37,922 nucleotides of DNA from Halobacteriales archaeon QH_8_64_26 (GCA_003021725.1 PXRA01000053.1:1-37922); one strand, 5' to 3'. Shown: positions 23,035-32,206, counted from the first letter of the stretch. Translations and numbers: made by a program. The notes: generated by a model not told the origin, from the sequence alone.

Positions 23035-24414
23035 ATGCGCTCGAATATCTGCATCGTTGGAATGGGGTACGTCGGCCTGCCACTGGCGGTAGCGTTCGAC
23101 GGGGCTGGCTACGACGTGACCGGTTTCGACGTCTCCCGGGAGGTCGTCGACGCGCTCGATAGCGGCGTCGATACGATCGGTGAGATCAGCGACGCTCGCG
23201 TCGAGGACAGTCAGATCGCCTTCACCGACGACCCAGCCGCGATGGGCGAGGCGGAGTACGTGGTGATCGCGGTTCCGACGCCGGTCGATCCCTCCCACCG
23301 GCCGGATCTGAGCTACGTCGAAAGCGCCAGCGAGACTGCCGGCGAACACATCCAGCAGGGGACGACGGTCGTGCTCGAATCGACGGTCTACCCTGGAGCG
23401 ACCGAGGAGGTGCTCTTGCCGGCCATCGAGCGGACCTCGGGGTGGACGGCCGGTGAGGACTTCTACGTCGGGTACTCGCCCGAACGGGCGGTCCCCGGTG
23501 ATCGCGAGCACGGGCTCGATAACGTCGTAAAGATCGTCAGCGGACAGAGCGAGGGGGTTCGGGACGACCTGGCGGATCTCTATAGTTCGATCGTCAGTGC
23601 AGGGATCTACCGCGCGCCGGCCATCGAGGTCGCCGAGGCCGCCAAATGCATCGAGAACGTTCAACGCGACGTTAACATCGCCTTAGTGAACGAGCTCGCC
23701 GGGCTCTTCTCGAACTGGAACATCGACACCCACGCCGTGCTCGAAGCCGCAGGGACCAAGTGGAACTTTCACAAGTACCAACCCGGCCTCGTCGGCGGTC
23801 ACTGTATTCCGGTCGATCCCTACTACCTCATCCACAAAGCGAATCGCGACGGACACACTGCCGACCTGATCGAGACCGCCCGAGAGGTGAACAACGAGGT
23901 GCCGGTACGCTTGGCCGAGATGACGCTCGCCGCACTGGCCGAGCGCGCCGGCTTGCTTTGCCGGACGCTCGAAGCCTCAGCGACCGAAGAGGGCGCGAGC
24001 ATGAGTACAAACGGCGGTACGGCAGCGGGTTCGGAGTACGAACGAGCGGCCGCCGAGGGTTCGCTTCTGGTCTTCGGATTGGCCTACAAACCGAACACCG
24101 ACGACGTTCGCTCGACGGCGATCGAGGCGTACGTCTCGACGCTCGAATCCACGGGCGCGAGCCTCGTCGGCTACGACCCACACGTCGACAACGCTACGAT
24201 CGAGGACCAGTTCGGTATCGAGACCCAAGAGGAACTGTCCTTCGCGGGGTTCGACGGCGCGGTGATACTGACGCCCCACCAGGAAATCGTCGAGCACAGT
24301 TTGGGCGAGATCCGCGATGCCCTCGGGGAGCGGCCGATCGTCGTCGACCCACACGCCGTCTTCCGACACGAAGGGAAACGTTCTCGACACGAGCACGAGT
24401 ACGTGACCCTATAG
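23035..24414 (+). CDS. UDP-sugar 6-dehydrogenase (UDP-GlcNAc/UDP-ManNAc dehydrogenase, WecC/TviB type)
   Basis: 459 residues from ATG 23035; a TTG at 23026 is less likely. The enzyme oxidises C6 of a nucleotide sugar to the carboxylate using two NAD+, giving an acidic sugar for surface glycans. The N-terminal Rossmann domain has ICIVGMGYVGLPLAVAF. Next come VPTPVDPSHRPDLSYV and the STVYPGATEEV strand, the middle domain EVAEAAKCIENVQRDVNIAL, and the catalytic Cys257 in LVGGHCIPVDPYYL. The C-terminal NAD-like domain has LVFGLAYKPNTDDVRSTA. A Ser/Gly/Ala insertion (about 312-342) interrupts the last domain. HCIPVDPYYL points to the 2-acetamido-sugar branch rather than UDP-glucose dehydrogenase. 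The next gene starts at the base after the stop. Confidence 0.9.
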   Translation: MRSNICIVGMGYVGLPLAVAFDGAGYDVTGFDVSREVVDALDSGVDTIGEISDARVEDSQIAFTDDPAAMGEAEYVVIAVPTPVDPSHRPDLSYVESASETAGEHIQQGTTVVLESTVYPGATEEVLLPAIERTSGWTAGEDFYVGYSPERAVPGDREHGLDNVVKIVSGQSEGVRDDLADLYSSIVSAGIYRAPAIEVAEAAKCIENVQRDVNIALVNELAGLFSNWNIDTHAVLEAAGTKWNFHKYQPGLVGGHCIPVDPYYLIHKANRDGHTADLIETAREVNNEVPVRLAEMTLAALAERAGLLCRTLEASATEEGASMSTNGGTAAGSEYERAAAEGSLLVFGLAYKPNTDDVRSTAIEAYVSTLESTGASLVGYDPHVDNATIEDQFGIETQEELSFAGFDGAVILTPHQEIVEHSLGEIRDALGERPIVVDPHAVFRHEGKRSRHEHEYVTL

Positions 24415-25590
24415 ATGTACCGCGAGCACGCCGTCGGGGTCGTCGTTCCGGCGTACAACGAGGAGGGTTTTGCCGGAGACGTTCTCACTGGAATACCGTC
24501 GTTCGTCGATCGGATCTACGCGGTCGACGACCGATCGACGGATGGAACCTGGACCGAGATCCTCGCGGCCGCCGAGGCGGACGCAGCAGTCCGTGCGCCC
24601 GACGGCGGAACGGTCGACACCGGGACCGACTCCGACCTCGACGTCGAGACCAGCAGCGGGAACGCAACCGCTACGACCGCCGCGACCGCGCAGCACCCGG
24701 CTGGCGACGACCGCCGAGACGGCCTCCTGTTCGAGCGCGCGAGCGTCCAGGATCCGGTCGGCCGGGTGCTCCCGATCCGCCACGAGCGCAATCGGGGAGC
24801 GGGCGGCGCGATCAAGACCGGCTACCTCGCCGCCCTGCAGGACGACCTCGCGGTCGACGTCGTGGCGACGATCGACGCCGACGGGCAGATGGACTCGCGG
24901 CTGCTCCCGCGCTTCCTCGATCCGATCGTCGAGGGCGACGCGGAGTACACGAAGGGCAATCGCTTGCTCGACCCCGAGGCTCGCGAAGAGATGCCCGCCT
25001 TCCGTCTGTTCGGCAACGCGATGCTCACCTTTCTGACGAAGATCGCGAGCGGCTACTGGAAGACGATGGACCCCCAAAACGGCTACACCGCGATCGCCAC
25101 CCCGACGCTGGCGGCCGTTGACGTCGAGGACCTCTACGAGTACTACGGGTACTGTACGGACCTGCTGATCAAACTCAACGTCGAGCGCGCCCGCGTCGCC
25201 GACGTCGCGATGCCGGCCCGATACGGCGAGGAGACCTCCAGCATCAAGTACGAGGAGTACATCAGGAAAGTATCACTTCTACTGCTCCGGGGTTTCCTCT
25301 GGCGGCTGAAAACGCGCTATCTGTTGTTCGATTTCCACCCGCTCGCATTGCTGTACGGACTCGGGGCGCTTACGACCGGCACTGGAGTGCTCGAAGGCGT
25401 CTCGACGCTTAGAAAGCGCCTCGCGGCCAGGGGCCGATCCGTCGACGCTCTGGCTACCGACGCCAACGGGGGCTCCGGTTCGTGGGCACGCAGTGCGCTC
25501 ACCGTCGCCGCCGGCTGCACGATGCTGGTCCTCTCGATGATCTTCGATCTGGAAGCCAACGAGGAACTCGAAACGCAGGTCAAGGAGTAG
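24415..25590 (+). CDS. Glycosyltransferase family 2 (dolichol-phosphate-sugar synthase-like)
   Basis: 391 residues. The ATG at 24415 follows the dehydrogenase stop with no gap, so the genes are translationally coupled. GT2 motifs: VGVVVPAYNEEGFAGDVL, IYAVDDRSTDGTW (first Asp pair), RNRGAGGAIKTGY, the metal-binding TIDADGQMD, and MDPQNGYTAIATP. A Ser/Thr/Asp-rich insertion occupies about residues 55-100. Two membrane segments lie near the C-terminus (around LLYGLGALTTGTG and LTVAAGCTMLVLSMIF). The pattern resembles haloarchaeal AglJ/AglD-like dolichol-phosphate glycosyltransferases, acting on the cytosolic face of the membrane. The donor sugar is unknown; the preceding dehydrogenase product is a candidate. 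Confidence 0.88.
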   Translation: MYREHAVGVVVPAYNEEGFAGDVLTGIPSFVDRIYAVDDRSTDGTWTEILAAAEADAAVRAPDGGTVDTGTDSDLDVETSSGNATATTAATAQHPAGDDRRDGLLFERASVQDPVGRVLPIRHERNRGAGGAIKTGYLAALQDDLAVDVVATIDADGQMDSRLLPRFLDPIVEGDAEYTKGNRLLDPEAREEMPAFRLFGNAMLTFLTKIASGYWKTMDPQNGYTAIATPTLAAVDVEDLYEYYGYCTDLLIKLNVERARVADVAMPARYGEETSSIKYEEYIRKVSLLLLRGFLWRLKTRYLLFDFHPLALLYGLGALTTGTGVLEGVSTLRKRLAARGRSVDALATDANGGSGSWARSALTVAAGCTMLVLSMIFDLEANEELETQVKE

Positions 25591-25729
25591 AACTCCTCCC
25601 TCCCCGCCGGCCCGGGCGCTCGTCTCTCGGCCCATCGGAACCGACTTCGCCGGTTCAGTTCGGTATTGTTTCCGTCGAATTACATCTATGAATCGCTTAC
25701 GAAAGAAATTTTCACGCAGTAGCGTTAGG

Positions 25730-25736
25730 TATATAA
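25730..25736 (+). promoter_or_regulatory. TATA element of the GT4 glycosyltransferase gene
   Basis: TATATAA, the clearest TATA box in this region, lies about 27 nt before ATG 25760 and predicts a leaderless transcript. It indicates the GT4 gene is transcribed on its own rather than only by read-through from the GT2 gene. Confidence 0.65.
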
Positions 25737-25759
25737 CCGCGCTGTAGGAACACCCTTCC

Positions 25760-26992
25760 ATGAGCCGATCGGTACTGAGGACGCGGCCGTCGGCGGCCGC
25801 CGGGCCAGGACGAGCGGATCGGTGGGGGAATCGAGATCTGTTGGTTGTCTGTCACAATTACGATACGTTCGTCAAGAGCCAGGTCGATCCGCTGGCGGCG
25901 GCCTTCGATAGCGTCACGGTTCTGGTCCGCTACAACCCGCTCGCGGAGGTCTCGGAGTACCTGCCGATCCAGTGGCTTCGCCCCTACCGGAAGACGGCGA
26001 AGACCGATCTCGCTGCGGTTCCCAGTAATGTCACCGTCGAGTTGACGCCGCTCGTCTATCTCCCGACCGATCGGGGCTACGAGAAGTTAGGTGCTCACCA
26101 CGCCCGCGCCGTCCGCGATCAGATCGATCGCTTGGAGGTCGATCCCGACGTGATCCACGCGCATTTCACCTGGACCGCCGGCTACGCCGCGACCCGCATC
26201 GGTGCGGAGCGCGGCGTGCCGACGTTCGTCACCGCCCATGCCAACCGCGAGCGCTTCCTTGAGGAGTACACTTCCGGTACTCCGGGGGTGTACGAGACCT
26301 GGCGCACCGCCGACGCCGTGATCCGGGTAAACGAACGCGACGTGCCGCTCTTGGAACGCTACAGCGACCGTGTTCGGGCGATTCCGAACGGCTTCTCGCG
26401 CGATCGCTACCGGTTGCTCGATCGGCGGGACGCGCGAGCGGAGTTAAACGTCGACTCCGATCGAAAGGTGATCTTCACCCTCGGGACGCTGAAACGCCGG
26501 AAGGGCCATCGCTACCTGATCGAGGCGATGGAAGAGGTAATCGAGACCCACCCCGACGCGCTGTGTGTCATCGGCGGCCAGGGAACCGCGAGACGCGAAC
26601 TCGAACGCCAGGCCCGGGATCGAGGACTCGAGGAGCACGTCGAGATACTGGGGTATGTCCCGGAGGAGCGGGTCGATATCTGGATGAACGCCTGTGACCT
26701 CTTCTGTCTGCCCAGTCTCTCGGAGGGCAACCCGACGGTGATGTTCGAGGCACTGGGCTGTGAGAAACCCTACGTCGGTACGGACGTCGGGGGCGTCGGG
26801 GAGATCATCACGAGCGAGGAGTACGGACTGCTCTGTGAGCCGGCCGACCCCGCGGCGCTGGCGGCGATCCTCACTGAGGGCTTAGAACGGGAGTGGGACG
26901 CGGGGCACATCGGTGCTTACGCGGAGGCGTTCACCTGGGAAAGCGTTATCCAGGAGATCGAAGCCCTCTATGCCGAGGTGCTCGACGCGTGA
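25760..26992 (+). CDS. Glycosyltransferase family 4
   Basis: 410 residues with a GT-B fold. The N-terminal acceptor domain has LLVVCHNYDTFVKSQVDPLA and DVIHAHFTWTAGYAATRIGA, then FVTAHANRERF. The C-terminal donor domain has VRAIPNGFSRDRYR, KVIFTLGTLKRRKGHRYLIE, LCVIGGQGTARREL and the GT4 signature DLFCLPSLSEGNPTVMFEAL (E-x7-E type), followed by VGTDVGGVGEI. There is no membrane segment, so it is cytoplasmic or peripheral. It probably adds a sugar to a lipid-linked or surface glycan together with the preceding genes. A hairpin followed by a T-run closes the gene. Confidence 0.9.
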   Translation: MSRSVLRTRPSAAAGPGRADRWGNRDLLVVCHNYDTFVKSQVDPLAAAFDSVTVLVRYNPLAEVSEYLPIQWLRPYRKTAKTDLAAVPSNVTVELTPLVYLPTDRGYEKLGAHHARAVRDQIDRLEVDPDVIHAHFTWTAGYAATRIGAERGVPTFVTAHANRERFLEEYTSGTPGVYETWRTADAVIRVNERDVPLLERYSDRVRAIPNGFSRDRYRLLDRRDARAELNVDSDRKVIFTLGTLKRRKGHRYLIEAMEEVIETHPDALCVIGGQGTARRELERQARDRGLEEHVEILGYVPEERVDIWMNACDLFCLPSLSEGNPTVMFEALGCEKPYVGTDVGGVGEIITSEEYGLLCEPADPAALAAILTEGLEREWDAGHIGAYAEAFTWESVIQEIEALYAEVLDA

Positions 26993-27006
26993 TCGATAGC
27001 TCACAG

Positions 27007-27044
27007 GCCGTCGGCAGCGGCATCGGGGGCTCCGACGGCTTTTT
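27007..27044 (+). terminator. Hairpin plus T-run terminator after the GT4 gene
   Basis: GCCGTCGG at 27007-27014 pairs with CCGACGGC at 27032-27039 and is followed by TTTTT at 27040-27044. It begins 14 nt after the GT4 stop. The T-run continues into AAAA, so the same bases (TTTTTAAAA) could also act as a TATA element for downstream transcription. Confidence 0.55.
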
Positions 27045-27159
27045 AAAATTCAGCGATGCATAGAAATGCAACGAACGACGGGAAGGGGAGAGGTACGAAG
27101 CGTCACTTGCCAGCGAGTTCGGTCGCTTCGAGAACGGATCTCCGAGGTAGCTATCATCG

Positions 27160-28959
27160 ATGACACGACCCAGCGACGAACGGCGATACGACAGGCGGGA
27201 CGTCCTCCGGGCGGCGCTCGCCGGCGCGACGCTCTCGCTTGCGGGCTGTAGCGAGAGCACCCCGGAAGGAGGGTCGGCGACGAGCACCGGGACGCCGACG
27301 GCAACCGCGACGTCCCCCTCGACGACCACTCGAACGACGGAAGAGCCCACTGAAGAACCGACCGAACAAGCCGAGGAGTTGCCCCCGGTCGGCGAGTTGC
27401 GCTACGCGAGCCCGCGTGACCTGGGAGCGTACGGCGATCTCGTCGAGAACCGGAAGCTCGTCGCGCTCAAACGGATCCTGAGCGTTCCCGAGGCGGCGCG
27501 TACAGTGCGCGGGGCGGTCTCGTCGAGTGCGTACCACCGGATTTTCGAAGAGCGGGATTTCGTCGAGATCCTCGCGCCCCACGAGATGACCGTCGAGAAC
27601 GGCGGTTCACTCGAGGAACGCTACACGATTACCTACGACGACATTAGACGAGTTCGAGGGGTGATCGATCGGGAGAGCGATCGATTGCTCAAACTCGACT
27701 TCGGACGCTGGCGGGACGGGGAGTCCCACACCATCGAGGAGGAACACGACACGACGAACCTAAAGGCGGCGAAGGTCTCCTTGGAGCACCCACGGGTAAA
27801 GGAAGTCCTGGCGGACAAGGAGTGGTATCTCGATTACTCCGCCCGGGACCTGGTGGCAGCGTACTCCGAGGAGTACCCGCTGTACTCGCTGTCCTCCGCG
27901 GGGTTCAACTGGAACGATCGGGAGGGGAAGATCGTTAGCCTGGTGACGATCGTCGATACCGACGCGGGGGAGGTCATGGAAGTGTTTACTCCTACCCGGA
28001 ACTCCCCCGACCCGCTCACGGAGGTCCTGGACAGCGTCGAGGGCCAGGCACCCGACTACGAGGTGCCCCGCGGGTCGATCCCGGTCCCCGGTTCGTTCGA
28101 CCCGCCCGAGACGGTGAGCGGACACGACTGGGAGGTTCGCTGGGAGGACACCTTGCATGACGGCTACCGGATCGACGCCAGCTACAAGGGCAAACCCGTC
28201 TTCGGCCGGGCGACGAAGATCCCCTGGATGCTCTCGGATTACGAGCCCTTCGGGATGCAGGCACCGGGCGTCCCCGCGAGCGAGGTACTCAATTTCCACT
28301 TCTGGGACCCGCTCGGTGTCACCGGCCCGGGCGTCCTCGAAACTCACGACCTGGGTAACGGGTTCCGGATCCGAGGGACCTTCCACACCGGTTCGGAGGA
28401 CCGCTGGGAGTGGCGCTTCGGGCAGAACTACGGTCCCTATCGGTATATCGTCGACTGGTCCTTCTTCGCTGACGGCACCTGTGTACTCACCTCTCGACAT
28501 CCGACGACGGGCTATCGGGTGACCAATGGCTATCCCCGCTATACCTTCCACGTCGGGATCGAGCCGGGCTTCGATCGTGCGGGCATCAGCGCCTACCGGG
28601 ACGGCTCCTGGGAGAACGTCCCCGAGGAGGCGGGCTTCGAGCGGACCGCGACGCCGAAGCTCCGAATCGAGAACAGCGACGGGCCCGAACGGATCGTCTT
28701 CGAGTATCCCGGCGAGCGGACCTACGCACTGGAGTACGACGAGGAGTTCATCGAATACGAACAGTCCGCCGCGGGCCTCGAAAACGAGATGATAAACGGC
28801 CAACAGTACCTCGATCCCGAGAACCACCTCCAGGGAGCCTCGATCGAGGACGAGAAACTCTACCTCCGGACGCTATCGAGCAAGGACACCGGCGAGGGGC
28901 TGCACGCGACGACCGAGCCGTTCGTTTTCGGATTCGAGCTGCGCGCGGAGAACTACTGA
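27160..28959 (+). CDS. Tat lipoprotein with a divergent copper-amine-oxidase-like fold
   Basis: 599 residues. RRDVLRAALAGATLSLAGC is a twin-arginine lipoprotein signal with lipobox Cys30, followed by a Thr/Glu-rich tether to about residue 75. Residues about 75-300 look like the small N-terminal domains of copper amine oxidases (LVENRKLVALKRIL, AAKVSLEHPRVKEVLADKEW). From about 318 the large beta domain is suggested by SGHDWEVRWEDTLHDGYRID, YKGKPVFGRATKIPWMLSDY and GPYRYIVDWSFFADGTC. At the cofactor position there is Pro-Tyr427-Arg-Tyr instead of Asn-Tyr-Asp/Glu-Tyr, and the usual His-x-His pair is reduced to His464. It may therefore be a non-catalytic relative. This assignment is inference from pattern. 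The protein should be anchored outside the membrane. Confidence 0.6.
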   Translation: MTRPSDERRYDRRDVLRAALAGATLSLAGCSESTPEGGSATSTGTPTATATSPSTTTRTTEEPTEEPTEQAEELPPVGELRYASPRDLGAYGDLVENRKLVALKRILSVPEAARTVRGAVSSSAYHRIFEERDFVEILAPHEMTVENGGSLEERYTITYDDIRRVRGVIDRESDRLLKLDFGRWRDGESHTIEEEHDTTNLKAAKVSLEHPRVKEVLADKEWYLDYSARDLVAAYSEEYPLYSLSSAGFNWNDREGKIVSLVTIVDTDAGEVMEVFTPTRNSPDPLTEVLDSVEGQAPDYEVPRGSIPVPGSFDPPETVSGHDWEVRWEDTLHDGYRIDASYKGKPVFGRATKIPWMLSDYEPFGMQAPGVPASEVLNFHFWDPLGVTGPGVLETHDLGNGFRIRGTFHTGSEDRWEWRFGQNYGPYRYIVDWSFFADGTCVLTSRHPTTGYRVTNGYPRYTFHVGIEPGFDRAGISAYRDGSWENVPEEAGFERTATPKLRIENSDGPERIVFEYPGERTYALEYDEEFIEYEQSAAGLENEMINGQQYLDPENHLQGASIEDEKLYLRTLSSKDTGEGLHATTEPFVFGFELRAENY

Positions 28960-29059
28960 AACGGGCCACCGACCTCGAGATCGATGGGGTGATGGCTCGC
29001 CCCCGCGATCCGCACGGCGGCCCTTTTGAGTTCGCGCGTCCTACCGATAGCATCGACCG

Positions 29060-30163
29060 ATGAACCGACGTACGTACCTCGGCACGGTGACGGCCGCCGT
29101 CTCGGGGCTCGCCGGCTGTTCGGGTTCGGGAACGGAAACGGGGTCGACCGCCGGCGCGCTCGGTAGCGTCGACGCGCGCGTCGAGACCGTCGCCACGAGC
29201 CTCGAAATTCCCTGGGGAGTGGCGTTCCGGGATGACACCCTCTATCTCACCGAACGACCGGGCCGGCTCGTTCGGATTCCGGGCGCAGCGGGCGACGGCG
29301 ATAGCGGCGAACGCGAACTGGTCGCCGATCTCACTGGTGAGACGCGACCGGCCGGCGAAGGGGGGCTGTTGGGCCTCGTCTTCCATCCCGAGAACCGGGA
29401 GGTCCTCTACTGCTACCAGACCTACCGGGGGTCGGACGGGCCGCGCAATCGCGTTCTTCGAGGTCGGCTCACCGGACAGTCGCTCGCGGGGCTCGAACCG
29501 ATCGTCGAGGGGATCCCAGCCTCCAGTATTCACAACGGCGGCCGCCTCGCGATCGAGGACCGAGCGCTCTACGCCACGACTGGTGACGCGAGCAACGCCG
29601 ACCTCGCTCAGGATCGCTCCTCGCTCGCGGGTAAGGTTCTCCGACTCACGCTCGATGGGGAGCCCCACCCCGAGAACCCCTTCGACAGTCCGGTCTTTTC
29701 CTACGGTCATCGCAACCCCCAGGGGCTGGCGTTCGAGGGGACGACGCTCTACAACACCGAACACGGTCCGGATCACGACGACGAGATCAACTTTTTAGAG
29801 CCCGGCGGGAACTACGGTTGGCCGATCGTGATGGGACGGGGCGAACGCGGGCGCTTCGTCGATCCGCTTACGACCTACACGCCGACGGTCGCACCCGCAA
29901 GCGCCGCGATATACGACGGGCCGATCGCCGACTGGCAGAACGATCTCTTCTTCGGCGCGCTCGCCGGGGATTTCCTCGGGCGCGCGGAACTCGACGAGAC
30001 TGAGGTCACCGGTCGGGGTCGACTTCTCGAAGGCGAGTTCGGCCGGCTCCGGACCGCCTTCAGCGGGCCCGACGAGCACCTCTACGTAACGACGAGTAAT
30101 CGCGACGGCCGAGGGTCACCCACCGAGTCCGACGACAGGGTGCTTCGGGTTCGACCAGAGTAG
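29060..30163 (+). CDS. PQQ-dependent sugar dehydrogenase family (soluble glucose dehydrogenase-like) lipoprotein
   Basis: 367 residues. The short signal RRTYLGTVTAAVSGLAGC with lipobox Cys20 predicts a Tat-exported lipoprotein. The six-bladed propeller of the sGDH/Asd family follows: EIPWGVAFRDDTLYLTERPG, GLLGLVFHPENREVLYCY, the catalytic-type His158 in SIHNGGRLAIED then YATTGD, AGKVLRLTLDGE, YGHRNPQGLAF and EHGPDHDDEINFLEPGGNYG. Family members oxidise aldose sugars with pyrroloquinoline quinone and calcium, but many archaeal homologues have not been tested, and no PQQ synthesis genes are visible here. It begins 100 nt after the preceding lipoprotein gene in the same direction and ends facing the ASST-like gene. 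Confidence 0.9.
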   Translation: MNRRTYLGTVTAAVSGLAGCSGSGTETGSTAGALGSVDARVETVATSLEIPWGVAFRDDTLYLTERPGRLVRIPGAAGDGDSGERELVADLTGETRPAGEGGLLGLVFHPENREVLYCYQTYRGSDGPRNRVLRGRLTGQSLAGLEPIVEGIPASSIHNGGRLAIEDRALYATTGDASNADLAQDRSSLAGKVLRLTLDGEPHPENPFDSPVFSYGHRNPQGLAFEGTTLYNTEHGPDHDDEINFLEPGGNYGWPIVMGRGERGRFVDPLTTYTPTVAPASAAIYDGPIADWQNDLFFGALAGDFLGRAELDETEVTGRGRLLEGEFGRLRTAFSGPDEHLYVTTSNRDGRGSPTESDDRVLRVRPE

Positions 30164-30239
30164 CGCGGTGCGGGCAACGACCCGGGAAGCGCTGAGAAGC
30201 AAGGGCGTCCGGCCGGGCGATCGAAGCGTAGGCACCTGA

Positions 30240-31526
30240 CTACCGCCGTCGCCACCAGCCGACGCCGAGATCGACCACTCCGGCGAGTCCGGCGAGCACG
30301 GCCCCGAGGAAACTCGCCATCTCGGGGAGGCGCATCCAGATCGGAAACACCCACGCGCCCCACCCCTCTAGCTGTCGGACGACGCCGACGGCCGCCCCGA
30401 CGTTCTCGGTCCGACCCTCCAGACGCCAACCGGGGACGGTCCGGCCGTCTTCCTCGGGCACCGAGAGCCGATCGGCGCTGTAGGGGATGCGGATCCCCTT
30501 GTACTCCCAGACGATCTCGCCCTCGGGGTTGATCTCGATCACCCGGTTGTTCAGCGTATCGGTAATCAGGGTATTGCCATTGGGAAGGCGATCAGCGTCC
30601 CGCGGGTAGCGAAGCAGGTCCTTGCCGCCATAGGTCCAGACGATCTCCCCGCTCTCCCGGTCGATCTCGACGATCCGATCGTTCTCCGAGTCCGCGACCA
30701 GCATCGTGCCCCACTCCGTGAGTCGGTAGGGGTTGTGCTGGTGATACATCAGCGAGCGCTTCCCCGGCCGGCCGAGTACACTGACGATCTCCTTCGACTC
30801 GCGATCGACCTCGACGACCACGTCGAAGTTACGGATCGACAGCTGGAAGTTGCCATCGGAGAGGCGATCGATGTCGTTCATGTGGGTCCAATCGCGCTCG
30901 CGGCCGGGATTCTCCGGGCCTCCATACTGCTCGCGAAAGGAGGTATTCTGCCCGAGGTGGTTCTCGGCTTGCCACTCCCACGTAATGTTGCCCTGCTGGT
31001 CGACGACGAAGGCCCGATCGTTGCCCATGTCGGCGATCGCGGTCCCACCCCCGGGGAGGCGGTCGGCGTCGTGGACCTCGTGGCCGAAGAGCTTCTCGTC
31101 GAGCCAGGCATACCGCCAGACCACTTCTTGGGAGTCCGTGAGGGTATCGCCGTCGAGTTCGATTGCCTGATTACGGATGCAGTGGTCCTCCTGATACTGC
31201 AGGAATCGCTCGGGACAGTCCTCGGGCGGGAGTTTCGTCGTGTAGGCCACTAATATATTGCCGTTTTCGAGTTCCTCGCCGTCGAAGACCCGCGAGTTCG
31301 GCGGATCGAACTCCCAGACGGTCTCGCCGTCGGGCGTGACCTCGATGAGCCGTCCCTCGTTCGATTTGTAGGTCTGGACGCTGATGAGCGTGTTTCCGGG
31401 GTAAGGGCCGTCGGCGGCGGCGCGCGCGCTCGTCCCCGCGTCGGCCGTGATCCCCTGGACGCCGAGCGCGGAGAGACACATAAAGAAGACGAGACCCCAG
31501 ACGAGCAGACGCCGACGCCGATCCAT
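30240..31526 (-). CDS. Arylsulfotransferase (ASST)-like beta-propeller membrane protein
   Basis: 428 residues from ATG 31526; a minus-strand GGTTATTAC element about 27 nt upstream favours this over the ATG at 31580. An N-terminal helix (LLVWGLVFFMCLSALGV) anchors or exports the protein. Propeller repeats follow with regular NGNTLI/DRIVEID motifs: GNTLISVQTYKSNEGRLIEV, FGHEVHDADRLPGGGTAIAD, WTHMNDIDRLSDGNFQLSIR, MYHQHNPYRL and YPRDADRLPNGNTLITDTLN. A C-terminal hydrophobic helix precedes an RRR end, giving a protein with its propeller outside the cell. The arylsulfotransferase family name rests on fold; whether sulfate transfer occurs is unknown. Conserved His residues in HEVHDAD, THMND and YHQHNP could be catalytic. 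Confidence 0.85.
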   Translation of the reverse strand: MDRRRRLLVWGLVFFMCLSALGVQGITADAGTSARAAADGPYPGNTLISVQTYKSNEGRLIEVTPDGETVWEFDPPNSRVFDGEELENGNILVAYTTKLPPEDCPERFLQYQEDHCIRNQAIELDGDTLTDSQEVVWRYAWLDEKLFGHEVHDADRLPGGGTAIADMGNDRAFVVDQQGNITWEWQAENHLGQNTSFREQYGGPENPGRERDWTHMNDIDRLSDGNFQLSIRNFDVVVEVDRESKEIVSVLGRPGKRSLMYHQHNPYRLTEWGTMLVADSENDRIVEIDRESGEIVWTYGGKDLLRYPRDADRLPNGNTLITDTLNNRVIEINPEGEIVWEYKGIRIPYSADRLSVPEEDGRTVPGWRLEGRTENVGAAVGVVRQLEGWGAWVFPIWMRLPEMASFLGAVLAGLAGVVDLGVGWWRRR

Positions 31527-31723
31527 ACCCTCTCGATCAAGCCACCGGTAATAACCGTGACGGCGTCTCGGAGCAGACACCCCCCGGCAGTCGGTTCTCC
31601 CGCCGCCCCTTTCTCGTCGGCCCCCTCCCGTTCGGTCGCGATTGGGAGAGGGTTTTTTCCTATCGTTTCGAGTGCTGTATAGACCAAAGATACAAAGTAT
31701 CGTGGGATCCTATACCACGACGG

Positions 31724-32065
31724 ATGAACCTCTGGGGATGGGTCCTCGTATACGTCGTCGGCTTCAGCCTGCTGCAGGTCCTCATTTACCGGTATCTCAG
31801 CGATCGGGAAGAAAGAGGGACGAACGCTCAGTCCGGCGAGTGTGCCACAGCGCGGACGACGCCGAGGGGCGAGCAATGGGCCGGTGAAGGGCACCCGACC
31901 GGCGGCGAACCCTCCCCGGAAACCGACCCGTACGCCTCGAAGGAGACCGAGGAAACGGACGCTCGCTCGACGCCACGGAGCCGCCACTGTCCACGCTGTG
32001 GGACGCTCAACGGAGCCGACGGTACCTACACGTACTGTAAGAACTGTATCAGACCGCTCGGATGA
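31724..32065 (+). CDS. Small membrane protein with C-terminal zinc ribbon (DUF7577-like)
   Basis: 113 residues. One N-terminal membrane helix (WVLVYVVGFSLLQVLIYRYL, about 5-24) is followed by a polar linker rich in Glu, Thr and Pro, and a C-terminal zinc ribbon CPRCGTLNG ... YTYCKNC. It is likely anchored with the ribbon in the cytoplasm. It is divergent from the ASST-like gene, whose start is 197 nt away. Short palindromes lie between the two promoters (GATAC-AAA-GTATC at 31689-31701). The function is unknown. Confidence 0.75.
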   Translation: MNLWGWVLVYVVGFSLLQVLIYRYLSDREERGTNAQSGECATARTTPRGEQWAGEGHPTGGEPSPETDPYASKETEETDARSTPRSRHCPRCGTLNGADGTYTYCKNCIRPLG

Positions 32066-32206
32066 GGGCGGGACGAACACCGACGTTTCTGCCGTTCGAA
32101 ACCGCCGGGAGCCAGCGAGACCCACGATCTCCTGAACGCCGGAGCAAACACCTCTCTCCGCTGAACGACGGTTCGGGTGTCGGTGTTCTTCTCGAAGGGG
32201 CCCCGA

